Source: F23-D06 sp045600905 (lineage in GTDB: Bacteria > Bacteroidota > Bacteroidia > Bacteroidales > WCHB1-69). From it: a stretch of 23,551 bases of DNA. The notes beneath the pieces were generated by a model. The model was not told the DNA's origin and searched no databases. It was given only the letters and a program-made list of their open reading frames with translations. Positions 8,220 to 15,565 of the stretch are shown one piece after another. The DNA is taken from the NCBI GenBank assembly GCA_045600905.1, contig JAZRYT010000093.1, positions 1 to 23,551 on the forward strand. Direction: 5' to 3'. Each line of letters begins with the position of its first letter. Position 1 is the stretch's first letter. Made by a program: the position numbers and the translations under genes.

Positions 8220-9179
8220 TTACCAATTGTCAGGGAATAAGGAATCGACGAATTCCATACGGTTGAAGACCTGCAGTTGATCGATTTTCTCGCCCACTCC
8301 GATATATTTGATGGGGATTTTAAATTGGTCGGAGATGCCGATGACGACGCCACCTTTGGCGGTGCCGTCCAATTTGGTGATGGCCAAGGTGGTGACTTCG
8401 GTGGCGGCGCTGAACTGGCGGGCCTGTTCGAAGGCGTTTTGGCCGGTGGAACCGTCTAACACGAGCATTACTTCGTGCGGACCGTCCGGAACGAGTTTGC
8501 GGATGACATTTTTGATTTTGATGAGCTCGTTCATAAGGTTGGTCTTGTTGTGCAGACGTCCGGCTGTGTCGATGAGTACGACGTCACTCTTGTGTGCGAT
8601 GGCGGAGGCCACGGTGTCGTAGGCGACAGCTGCCGGATCGGACCCCATCTTCTGGGTGACAATGGGCACGTCGGCGCGTTGCGCCCAAGCCTCCAATTGC
8701 TCAATGGCCGCAGCACGGAAAGTGTCTGCCGCACCCAAAGTGACGGAATAACCCTTCTTCTTGAATTGGTGGGCGAGCTTGCCGATGGTAGTGGTCTTGC
8801 CAACACCATTGACGCCCACAACCAAAACGATATACGGAGTGTCCATCTCGGGAATGACGAAATCATTGGCCTTCTCAATGTCGTTCTCAAGCAGCAACCC
8901 CGCGATTTCCTCTTTCAATATGGAATTCAACTGCTCAGTGCCAATATATTTGTCTCGAGAAACGCGCGCCTCAATGCGCTCGATAATGCGCAAGGTGGTT
9001 TCCACGCCGACATCTGAGGAGACAAGCACTTCCTCAAGTCTGTCTAAGACATCATCGTCAACTTTGGACTTGCCGACGACAGTCTTCGCCAATTTGGCGA
9101 AAAAATTCTCTTTGGATTTTTGAAGTCCTTCGTTTAATTCTTGTTTTTTTTCTTTGGAGAAAATAGAAAAGAAGCCCAT
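8220..9179 (-). CDS. ftsY: Signal recognition particle receptor FtsY
   Basis: FtsY is the membrane-associated GTPase that docks SRP-ribosome complexes at the Sec translocon. The 319-residue protein has a short basic N-terminal segment, an N domain (to about 105) and a G domain. P-loop GVNGVGKT spans 122-129, the DTFRAAA insertion-box motif 152-158, DTAGR 204-208, TKLDGTAKGG 268-277 and the closing GVGE 294-297. The acidic A domain of enterobacterial FtsY is absent, as is usual in this phylum. In many Bacteroidetes ftsY lies beside rpmB-rpmG-DUF4295; here that cluster is about 11 kb away. A -7 box is at 9205-9212. Confidence 0.98.
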   Translation of the reverse strand: MGFFSIFSKEKKQELNEGLQKSKENFFAKLAKTVVGKSKVDDDVLDRLEEVLVSSDVGVETTLRIIERIEARVSRDKYIGTEQLNSILKEEIAGLLLENDIEKANDFVIPEMDTPYIVLVVGVNGVGKTTTIGKLAHQFKKKGYSVTLGAADTFRAAAIEQLEAWAQRADVPIVTQKMGSDPAAVAYDTVASAIAHKSDVVLIDTAGRLHNKTNLMNELIKIKNVIRKLVPDGPHEVMLVLDGSTGQNAFEQARQFSAATEVTTLAITKLDGTAKGGVVIGISDQFKIPIKYIGVGEKIDQLQVFNRMEFVDSLFPDNW

Positions 9180-9204
9180 ATAGAATCAGTTTTGTTAGAG
9201 GCTG

Positions 9205-9212
9205 CAAATGTA
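9205..9212 (-). promoter_or_regulatory. -7 box TACATTTG of ftsY
   Basis: TACATTTG on the reverse strand matches TAnnTTTG and lies 26 nt before the ftsY start. No TTG is found at the usual 19-21 bp distance, so the -33 part is weak. Confidence 0.45.
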
Positions 9213-9252
9213 CAAAAAAAAGTCAACCTCGAAAATACATATTATAGATACA

Positions 9253-9306
9253 AGGGCAAACGCACCAAATTTTGTTAGACACGAGCGGGGCAGGCATTTT
9301 TACCAT
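9253..9306. repeat. 54-bp direct repeat, copy 1 (left of protease locus)
   Basis: The 54 bases starting AGGGCAAACGCACCAAATTT are repeated at 13381-13434 in the same orientation with one mismatch (A versus G at base 25). The two copies bracket the protease and lipoprotein genes. No terminal inverted repeats or transposase belong to it. Confidence 0.92.
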
Positions 9307-9360
9307 ACGGCGAAACATATCTGCATGGATTTTCCAATTTTCGAACAGAAAGGGGATAGA

Positions 9361-9392
9361 AAAGAGAGAGAGGCTTGGTGACATCTCTCTTT
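9361..9392 (-). terminator. Weak hairpin downstream of the protease gene
   Basis: AAAGAGAGA (9361-9369) and TCTCTCTTT (9384-9392) can pair around a 14-nt loop, about 40 nt past the leftward protease stop. Only a short pyrimidine run follows on the reverse strand, so this is a weak terminator candidate. Confidence 0.3.
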
Positions 9393-9433
9393 ATGAAATT
9401 TAACTTATGTGCTTTTATAAATAGAAGGAAATC

Positions 9434-10924
9434 TTACCTCACGACCAAGACTTTGCTGTCTAACACTTCTCCGTTGGAAGTGACTAATTTCACGGTGTAT
9501 TGTCCGTATATCAAATCATTGACGTTTATGTTGACCGATGTTGAGGCTTGGCTGAAAGGCTCAGACTTCACCACCATCCCCATCATATTAGTGAGTTGGA
9601 CAGTGCCTCCTGCGATGGTCGGTGCCAAGCGATAGGCCACGGTGACTTGCGTTTCGGCGGGATTGGGTGACAGGGTTGTGATAATGCCCTTTTTCAGCTT
9701 AACGTTTACGCTGTCGCAGGATTTGTAGCCATCAACAGTCGATTCGACCTCCAATTTGTAACATTGGTTCTTGGTGGCAATCGTTGTCAGTGTTGTGCCT
9801 ACCGCGACCGTATCGCCGTGTTCGTCAAACCAGGTATAGTTGGCCGGCTCGTTCACATCGCCCGCGTACAAGGATATTTCTTCCAAAGGCATGGCTATCT
9901 TGTCTTCGGGTGCAACAGCTTGGAAGACTCTTCCTTCGTCATACACGGCCTCATAGTGTTCACCGCCATACAGTTCATTGTCGTCACGCATGGCGATGTC
10001 GAACGTGAAAGTCTTGTCTTTGGGATTCTGATTGGTGTAGAATTTCACGACGGATTCTATCCATCCGAACTCCCCAGCCGGAATTTCAACATTGTACAGG
10101 GAGGCGTTCTCATCTGTAATACGGAAGCAGTTGTCGCCGATGTATTTCAAGCCCGTACATTCGCCGCCTCCTCTTTGCCAATCTTCCACCAAGGACGGAT
10201 TCAACCTCAAATAGAACTCTCCGAGGTCCAAAAGCGACATTCCCGCCGTATTTTTGTGGGACATAATATCAAAAATGTAAGAATGTCTGTTAGGTTTCCT
10301 ATTGCCAACCCACACAAAGGCAGTATGCAGTTCTTTCATAACGGAAATATTCTTCCATGCCACATTATTGTTCTTCAAGACGAATTGGTCTATCGGATAG
10401 TTCTGCTCGTTTTCCCCAATAATGTCGTTGCCGTCGTGAATGCAGGCAAGCAGGCAGAAATGCCATTTCTCTTCTGAATTTCGGAATATGCCGAAATTGT
10501 AATCTTCAGCTTTTGGCACAGTCCATGGAATCCTAACAGTTACACAATTAGATAAATTAGGATCTGATGGAAGGCAAGAAGGGATGGTCGTCTCTCCGAT
10601 AAACCCACTCATAGGAACGCTATGGCCGTCTGCGGAATATATGATGGAGCCATCCCATCCGCTCGGCCAAGGCATGTTTACGCCGGCTTTGGACCAATTT
10701 AAGAGTAGTTTTTGCGTGCCGTTTGAACGTATATCATCCGCATTCCTTATTTTGACACACACATCATAGCGTTCACCGCCTCTCGGATTATCCACGCGAT
10801 GACCTGGCCTATCCTCAAACCATATATCCGGACTGTCCCACATATAGGTGACGTGACTTGGCACAGTTCCGTTATCTGATAAGGTGTCTCGAATATACAG
10901 GTCAGTTTTTGTGGCCTCTAACAC
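9434..10924 (-). CDS. C-terminal part of frameshifted S8 protease, with T9SS sorting domain
   Basis: This frame continues the subtilisin-type gene at 10954-12561. The open frame actually extends up to the tag codon at 10954-10956, and reads LGYGLVDAYEAV before the GTG at 10924, the usual end of an S8 catalytic domain. The rest is beta-rich accessory sequence of about 400 residues. The last 84 residues (nt 9437-9688) form a type IX secretion sorting domain: 'TLSPNPAETQVTVAYRL', then 'LTNMMGMVV', 'YGQYTVKLV' and a final 'DSKVLVVR'. Proteins with this domain are exported through the outer membrane by the Por system and often anchored on the surface. The GTG is unlikely to be a genuine start; read it as the second half of a broken or misread gene. 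Confidence 0.85.
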   Translation of the reverse strand: MLEATKTDLYIRDTLSDNGTVPSHVTYMWDSPDIWFEDRPGHRVDNPRGGERYDVCVKIRNADDIRSNGTQKLLLNWSKAGVNMPWPSGWDGSIIYSADGHSVPMSGFIGETTIPSCLPSDPNLSNCVTVRIPWTVPKAEDYNFGIFRNSEEKWHFCLLACIHDGNDIIGENEQNYPIDQFVLKNNNVAWKNISVMKELHTAFVWVGNRKPNRHSYIFDIMSHKNTAGMSLLDLGEFYLRLNPSLVEDWQRGGGECTGLKYIGDNCFRITDENASLYNVEIPAGEFGWIESVVKFYTNQNPKDKTFTFDIAMRDDNELYGGEHYEAVYDEGRVFQAVAPEDKIAMPLEEISLYAGDVNEPANYTWFDEHGDTVAVGTTLTTIATKNQCYKLEVESTVDGYKSCDSVNVKLKKGIITTLSPNPAETQVTVAYRLAPTIAGGTVQLTNMMGMVVKSEPFSQASTSVNINVNDLIYGQYTVKLVTSNGEVLDSKVLVVR

Positions 10925-10953
10925 AGCTTCGTATGCATCTACTAATCCATACC

Positions 10954-12561
10954 CTAATCGTCATCCCAGGCACCATCTGCTTTGTTTACCTCGTAATAAT
11001 GATGATGGATATAATGGGAATTATGACCATCAATTTTTTGTGCCGTACGGTTTATGATAAGTCGTACCTCTGCAGGGTACAATTCAGGATTGACGGACAA
11101 GACCAATGCGGCCACCCCTGCCACAAAAGGACAGGCAGCAGAAGTACCCCCGAAATAGGTGTGATTCTTGTCAGGATGGTCAGAAGTACTCTCGGAATTA
11201 TTGTTTCCTCCCTCTCCCCTAATATCTGTAGTAAGAACATTCGTACCCGGGGCAACCACACACAACCCCTCGCCATAATTACTGCCCGGTTTTTTATCTG
11301 CGGGCCACGGGTCGCAAGACCAGGGTATTTTATCTTCCCTGCCGGCTCTCGCACCACATCTATCCACTGCTCCAACGGAAATGACAACCGGAGAACTTAG
11401 ATTAGCAGGGAAATCGAGTTGACGGTTCTCATTTCCCGAAGGCAATACAACGACACAACCTTTACCTCCACGACCGAGACTGACCGCTTCTACAATAGCG
11501 GATTCTATAGCGTCATCACCATTATAAGGATTTCCCCACGAAAAGCTGATGACATCAGCTTGGTGTTGAGATGCCCAGCGGATGGCAGATGACATGGCAC
11601 TTGATTGAGTACCATAAATATTTAAAGTCATAGGAATAATTGCGCAGTTTGGAGCCACCCCAGACACGCCCACATTGTTGTCCCCTTTAGCGGCTATGAT
11701 ACCTGCACAAGCAGTTCCATGATTTGAATAATTGTCAGCTGGTGCTCCACCTAAACCACTAAGGGTACCATCATAGCTATAATTGGTGAGATTGGGAACC
11801 AAATCAGGATGTGTAATGTCTATTCCCCTATCTATGACAGCGACTTTAATATTACGGTTGCCTTTGGTGATGGTCCAGGCGGCTTCTGCGTGAATATCAA
11901 CACCAGCACTATTACCGTCCTGATCCACGTTGTGCAATCCCCATTGTTGCGAATAATAGGGATCATTGGATTGTTCCGCGTTCAGATAAACAAAATCTGG
12001 TTGGGCATACACAAACAACTTGCTTTCCGCAAAACGGTTTGACATATCCATCGTGCTAAGATGGGTTTCTGCTGGATTAGAAATAAGGTATTCGTCTTTT
12101 GCGTAAGGAAGTAGGCCTTGTAAGACACATCCATTTTGGCGGACATATTCTTCCATTTGGGCTATGGAAGTTGTTGTATCAAGTTTGACAATAAGTACAT
12201 TGCTTGCATATACAAATGAATTCTCTTTTTCAAGCAATCGTCCGCCACTGACAATGTTTGGATTTGATAAAAACAGATGCAGCACACTGTCCGAAATAGG
12301 CCTGTTGTCGTTGCTTTCAGCAACATAGCACGGATATAGAAATGAGTATTCGTTGCTGAGATGAAGATTCAACCGATGCATCTCAGCCTCCAAAGTTGCC
12401 GGTATTGTGTGTGAGGGAGGGGGGAGGAAAAAACAAATAGCATTGTTGTGCTGATAATAAGTTTCGTGTTCTCCGTGATAATAGTAGAACACGCTGTCTG
12501 TTTGTGAATACGACCAAACAGTTGCCGTCAATAAAACGACCAAAAATATTATTCTTTTCAT
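10954..12561 (-). CDS. Subtilisin-like S8 serine protease, N-terminal and catalytic part (frameshifted)
   Basis: This frame gives 535 residues with a Sec signal peptide (1-19), a propeptide-like region (about 20-200) and an S8 catalytic domain. The triad is intact: D244 in 'VAVIDRGID', H281 in 'NHGTACAG' and S474 in 'GGTSAACPFVAG'; N378 in 'PSGNEN' is the oxyanion-hole asparagine. It stops at 'ADGAWDDD' where the other frame continues 'LGYGLVDAYEAV'. Adding one T to the TT at this point (forward bases 10956-10957) joins both frames into 1042 residues, and 3128+1 nt is divisible by three, so a single-base deletion explains everything. The ATG lies 6 nt after the lipoprotein stop codon, implying co-transcription. 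It could be a true pseudogene, phase-variable, or a sequencing error. Confidence 0.93.
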   Translation of the reverse strand: MKRIIFLVVLLTATVWSYSQTDSVFYYYHGEHETYYQHNNAICFFLPPPSHTIPATLEAEMHRLNLHLSNEYSFLYPCYVAESNDNRPISDSVLHLFLSNPNIVSGGRLLEKENSFVYASNVLIVKLDTTTSIAQMEEYVRQNGCVLQGLLPYAKDEYLISNPAETHLSTMDMSNRFAESKLFVYAQPDFVYLNAEQSNDPYYSQQWGLHNVDQDGNSAGVDIHAEAAWTITKGNRNIKVAVIDRGIDITHPDLVPNLTNYSYDGTLSGLGGAPADNYSNHGTACAGIIAAKGDNNVGVSGVAPNCAIIPMTLNIYGTQSSAMSSAIRWASQHQADVISFSWGNPYNGDDAIESAIVEAVSLGRGGKGCVVVLPSGNENRQLDFPANLSSPVVISVGAVDRCGARAGREDKIPWSCDPWPADKKPGSNYGEGLCVVAPGTNVLTTDIRGEGGNNNSESTSDHPDKNHTYFGGTSAACPFVAGVAALVLSVNPELYPAEVRLIINRTAQKIDGHNSHYIHHHYYEVNKADGAWDDD

Positions 12562-12567
12562 AATTCT

Positions 12568-12990
12568 CTAATTTATTCTAACGAAATGATAATCTGTAAC
12601 ATAATGAGATGCATAATAACAATCGTGCCAATAACTGTCGGCTACAACATCCATCATTTCATCATTTTGCGAAACAATAACAAAACCTGTTGAACAAATT
12701 ATATTGGTAAAAGGATCTATTTCGCGTAAAGTGTCTCCTATTTTTTTATAGGTAGTATTGTTATAAAATAAAAAATGGTAATCCAACGAGGGATCTGGTG
12801 GGATGAATCCCGAGTAATCTGCCGATACATATACCAAATCCGTTTCATTGTCAAAAGTGAGTTCTATATTGCAGCCTTCGTAGCCTACATATTTCCATTT
12901 GGTTATTTTTTCCTTATGGCAGCTGCTGAAAGCCAGTGTCAGGGTGCAAAAGGCCAAAAGGAGTACCATCGTGTGTTTTATATGTTTCAT
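12568..12990 (-). CDS. Small putative lipoprotein upstream of the protease
   Basis: The 140-residue product begins with a basic, then hydrophobic signal (MKHIKHTMVLLLAFCTLTLA) and a lipobox-like 'FSSC' with C24 followed by HKEK, so a membrane-anchored lipoprotein is likely. The mature part is rich in aromatic residues and contains four further cysteines, suggestive of disulfides, but I recognise no domain. It is the first gene of the leftward pair with the S8 protease (6-nt gap). A partner or inhibitor role for the protease is possible but only inferred from position. Upstream is a leader of about 340 nt reaching a promoter at 13335-13368. Confidence 0.78.
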   Translation of the reverse strand: MKHIKHTMVLLLAFCTLTLAFSSCHKEKITKWKYVGYEGCNIELTFDNETDLVYVSADYSGFIPPDPSLDYHFLFYNNTTYKKIGDTLREIDPFTNIICSTGFVIVSQNDEMMDVVADSYWHDCYYASHYVTDYHFVRIN

Positions 12991-13334
12991 ATTCGTTGTT
13001 TTTGTTTGTTAATAATAATATTGAAAGAGTCTAGAATTACCCTAAGTAACCGATAATACGACACCTATTTCAAATGACCTTGAAATACATTTTGAAATAA
13101 GCCAATAAACAAATAACGAAGAAAAAGGGTAATTCAATCTTCTTGCAGAGGAGAGCAAGAAGATTCAACCCACCTGCCGAGAAATAACATCAACAACGAC
13201 AGGTGGCAACGTTTGATGAATTTGTTTTGGCCCAACCATACTAAATCTTGTAAAACAAATCGTGTTAATATGTATGTATAATTAGGCTTCATAAAGATAG
13301 TAACCAATAAGTAATAGTTATTTGAAAAACGTTG
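12991..13334 (-). ncRNA. Possible structured leader or small RNA upstream of the lipoprotein gene
   Basis: Transcription from the promoter at 13335-13368 would give a leader of about 335 nt. In transcript order it contains a 7-bp stem (13200-13206 with 13170-13176), then a strong hairpin at 13168-13133 (13 of 14 pairs, 8-nt loop). A T5 run (CCCTTTTTC) follows about 8 nt after the stem. That layout suggests an attenuator, or the end of a small RNA of about 200 nt. A 67-codon open frame here starts inside the promoter box, so I do not call it. No known riboswitch is recognised. Confidence 0.35.
13133..13168 (-). other. Strong hairpin in the leader
   Basis: Arms of 14 nt (core AATCTTCTTGC / GCAAGAAGATT) pair with one mismatch around an 8-nt loop. 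Read leftwards it is followed by a loosely placed T5 tract, making a conditional terminator possible. Confidence 0.7.
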
Positions 13335-13368
13335 CAAAGGTAGAAAAAAAAATATTATGGTGGGACAA
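13335..13368 (-). promoter_or_regulatory. Promoter for the lipoprotein/protease pair
   Basis: On the reverse strand TTG (13368-13366) and TACCTTTG (13342-13335) are 23 bp apart. The -7 box is a perfect TAnnTTTG; the spacing is slightly long. It would start a transcript near 13328. Confidence 0.5.
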
Positions 13369-13380
13369 TAAAAAATTTTC

Positions 13381-13434
13381 AGGGCAAACGCACCAAATTT
13401 TGTTGGACACGAGCGGGGCAGGCATTTTTACCAT
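13381..13434. repeat. 54-bp direct repeat, copy 2 (right of protease locus)
   Basis: This copy is 53/54 identical to 9253-9306 and in the same orientation. It lies about 40 bp upstream of the promoter region of the leftward lipoprotein gene, so copies 1 and 2 bracket the whole transcription unit. Confidence 0.92.
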
Positions 13435-13569
13435 TGGCAAATCAACAACTGTTGGAAGGACAGATAGGACTTCGGTGAGGCCCTGCGTCCACGACTAAAA
13501 AAGTTCAACTGACACTGCCGCGTTTTTTTTGTCACTGCCTCGGCACCATTCCTATATTGGTGCGTTTGC
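13384..13569. repeat. 186-bp segment bounded by 13-bp inverted repeats
   Basis: GCAAACGCACCAA (13384-13396), which lies in the 54-bp repeat, recurs inverted at 13557-13569. The segment has no gene. It could be a small non-autonomous element, but no target duplication is obvious at the ends. Confidence 0.5.
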
Positions 13570-13642
13570 AGATATATTGTGACACCTCTTCGGACCATTT
13601 GGACGGCAAAATTTCGATGTCCTGATTTAAAAATATTATTTG

Positions 13643-13650
13643 TATATTTG
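13643..13650 (+). promoter_or_regulatory. -7 box TATATTTG ahead of the radical SAM gene
   Basis: TATATTTG matches TAnnTTTG and is 77 nt upstream of the ATG at 13727 in an AT-rich stretch. No -33 TTG is seen at the right distance. Confidence 0.45.
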
Positions 13651-13726
13651 CAAACTTTGTCTTATAATAAGCAATTTATTGATTTTCAATAAAATATAAT
13701 TTTACGAATAAAATAAAACACACAAT

Positions 13727-15016
13727 ATGAAGCTGAAACTTATTTATCCGAAATGGAAAAAACTGCCTGGACAGACGACTTTTAATTTGCCGCCTCACGG
13801 TCCGGTTGTCTTTGCAGCCACACTTCCCGATTATGTTGAAGTCTCTTTTACAGATGAAAATGTGGAAGAATTGGATATGAATGAATCCTGCGACATCGTG
13901 GCTATCAGTATGATGCTTACCACGCAGGTGAAAAGAGGATGGGCTATCGCCGATGCCTATCGCGCAAAGGGAATCCCCGTGATGTTCGGTGGTATTTCAA
14001 CTATGCTGCACGCCGAGGAAACCCTACTGCACGCTGATTCCATCTTCTTGGGTGAATCAGAAGGACGAATGGAACAGGTGATGCAGGATTTCCAAAACGG
14101 ACAGTTGAAGAAGGTTTATAACTATATGGGCCATCAGCCCGACATCGCACTTGTGGGTCCCGCGCGCCGCGATTTGTACAAGCGCGAACTCTACAATCAC
14201 AAAGGCGTGCAGATGGTGGATCTTTTCCACGCTTCCCGCGGTTGCCGCTTCAGCTGCTATCCCTGCGCCGTTTCCTATTTGGGCGGCCGCTGCTTCCGCC
14301 CGCGTCCCATTGACAAAACCATTGCCGACTTGGAAACCATCGACAACAACCGCCTCTTCATCGTTGATAACTCTTTGGCACAGAATAAGGAATGGGAAAT
14401 GGACCTCTTCCGTGAGATGATTCCGTTGAAGAAAAAATGGATTAGCCACACCATTGAAGATGACCCGCAAGTGCTTGATTTGGCGGCACAGGCCGGCGCC
14501 TGGTACGTCTATCAGGCAGTCTATGACACGTCCGATTATATCAAGGAACGTGTGAAAAGATACCACGACTACGGCATCGGTGTCGAAGGAACCATCCTTT
14601 TGGGCCTCGACAACCAAACGGAAGATGACATACTCAGACTCATCGACTTCCTACTCAAAATTGATTTGGACCTCGCGGAATTCACCATCTTGGCCCCGTT
14701 CCCGCATACCAAGGCTTACGATGACTTGATGCGTCAAGGACGTATCTTCGACCACGATTGGGATCATTATAATGCCGGCCAAGTGGTTTATCAACCCAAA
14801 AATATGACGCCCGAGCGTTTGCAGGAACTTTACGAGTATGCTTGGAAATCCTTCTACCACGATGAAACACAAGAAGAAAAGATGTTCAAACTTTTCACTA
14901 AAGTAATGCTGCGTGAAATGGAAGACGGAACCTACCGCCCCCGCGACCGCAAACTCGCCAACCAGAGTTTCGGCAAACAGGTCGATAGAAACAAAAGCCA
15001 CTTCAACGAGTTCTAA
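13727..15016 (+). CDS. B12-binding-domain radical SAM protein
   Basis: The 429-residue protein has an N-terminal cobalamin-binding-like Rossmann region (about 1-130, with 'VAISMMLTTQ' and 'GIPVMFGGI') and a radical SAM core. The cluster motif C173-x3-C177-x2-C180 ('RGCRFSCYPC') is present. The C-terminal 'GVEGTILLGLDNQTEDDI' (about 285-303) is the usual end of the barrel. The DxHxxG motif for base-off B12 binding is not visible, as in many members of this class, so B12 binding itself is uncertain. The group includes methyltransferases and ring-forming enzymes of lipid and cofactor biosynthesis; the substrate is unknown. It is the first gene of a rightward series and is followed by a 132-nt spacer. 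Confidence 0.88.
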   Translation: MKLKLIYPKWKKLPGQTTFNLPPHGPVVFAATLPDYVEVSFTDENVEELDMNESCDIVAISMMLTTQVKRGWAIADAYRAKGIPVMFGGISTMLHAEETLLHADSIFLGESEGRMEQVMQDFQNGQLKKVYNYMGHQPDIALVGPARRDLYKRELYNHKGVQMVDLFHASRGCRFSCYPCAVSYLGGRCFRPRPIDKTIADLETIDNNRLFIVDNSLAQNKEWEMDLFREMIPLKKKWISHTIEDDPQVLDLAAQAGAWYVYQAVYDTSDYIKERVKRYHDYGIGVEGTILLGLDNQTEDDILRLIDFLLKIDLDLAEFTILAPFPHTKAYDDLMRQGRIFDHDWDHYNAGQVVYQPKNMTPERLQELYEYAWKSFYHDETQEEKMFKLFTKVMLREMEDGTYRPRDRKLANQSFGKQVDRNKSHFNEF

Positions 15017-15112
15017 AATTAGTGAACTGTGATCAGTAATCTGTGAACAGTGATTGTCGAATTAAATTGAGAAATTAAAAAACAAGGAGTAAAGTGGTGT
15101 GAATTCTTCCCC

Positions 15113-15140
15113 TTTAAACCTTAAACTTTAAACCTTAAAC
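15113..15140. repeat. Tandem 14-bp repeat (2 copies)
   Basis: TTTAAACCTTAAAC occurs twice in direct succession immediately upstream (8 nt) of the ATG at 15149. Further upstream (15021-15056) is a stretch of AGTGAACTGTGATCAGT-type degenerate repeats. Both look like simple repeats common in intergenic DNA. Confidence 0.85.
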
Positions 15141-15148
15141 TTCGTACT

Positions 15149-15520
15149 ATGCGTGTACCCGAAAGATATTACGACGAAATATTTGAATATGCCGGCCAGT
15201 GGGATATGCCCAGTGCCTGTGGATTGAAAATCATACGCAAGGAAAATAAAACATACGTCATCACTACCGAACTTTATCAGGAAAACCCTGGTACGTCTAT
15301 CACGTATGCAGGAGCCTCCCTTATCAAACAGATTTGCGATAGAAAAGGTTTGGATATACAATCTATTATATATATAGAATGCAACCCGAATACCAATTCC
15401 AAACTTTCATTCTATGATGAGGAAATGTTTGAAGTTTCTTTCCAATTGGATGATGGGATGCCCAATTCTCTGCAATACAGACAAATGGCGAAAGAAGAAA
15501 TCAAGCTCATAGTGGAGTGA
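15149..15520 (+). CDS. Small uncharacterised cytoplasmic protein
   Basis: The 123-residue protein has no signal peptide or TM segment. It begins MRVPERYYDEIFEYAGQWDM and contains 'GLKIIRKENKTYVITTELYQENPGTSIT' (split over about residues 25-52), 'IYIECNPNTNSKLSFYDEEMF' and an acidic end, an alpha/beta-looking composition with two cysteines (C24, C63) in the first half. I do not recognise the family. Coding is likely because the frame is well kept, starts close behind a spacer and sits co-directionally between the radical SAM gene and the hydrolase gene (45 nt to the next start). Confidence 0.7.
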   Translation: MRVPERYYDEIFEYAGQWDMPSACGLKIIRKENKTYVITTELYQENPGTSITYAGASLIKQICDRKGLDIQSIIYIECNPNTNSKLSFYDEEMFEVSFQLDDGMPNSLQYRQMAKEEIKLIVE

Positions 15521-15565
15521 TTTGTCTTGAAAGATGTTTTAATTGTTTAAAATAAAGCAGTATAG

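Noticed and set aside
13134..13337. 67-residue leftward open frame
   Set aside because: Its start codon lies inside the predicted -7 box and the frame runs through the strong hairpin; no family resemblance.
9253..13434. Composite transposon bounded by the 54-bp repeats
   Set aside because: No transposase or terminal inverted repeats within the copies; repeat-mediated deletion is simpler.
13435..13642. tRNA or known structured RNA in the long spacer
   Set aside because: No cloverleaf, T-loop or known riboswitch core could be read.
14057..14617. 186-residue leftward open frame
   Set aside because: Antisense to the radical SAM gene, which has clear motifs.
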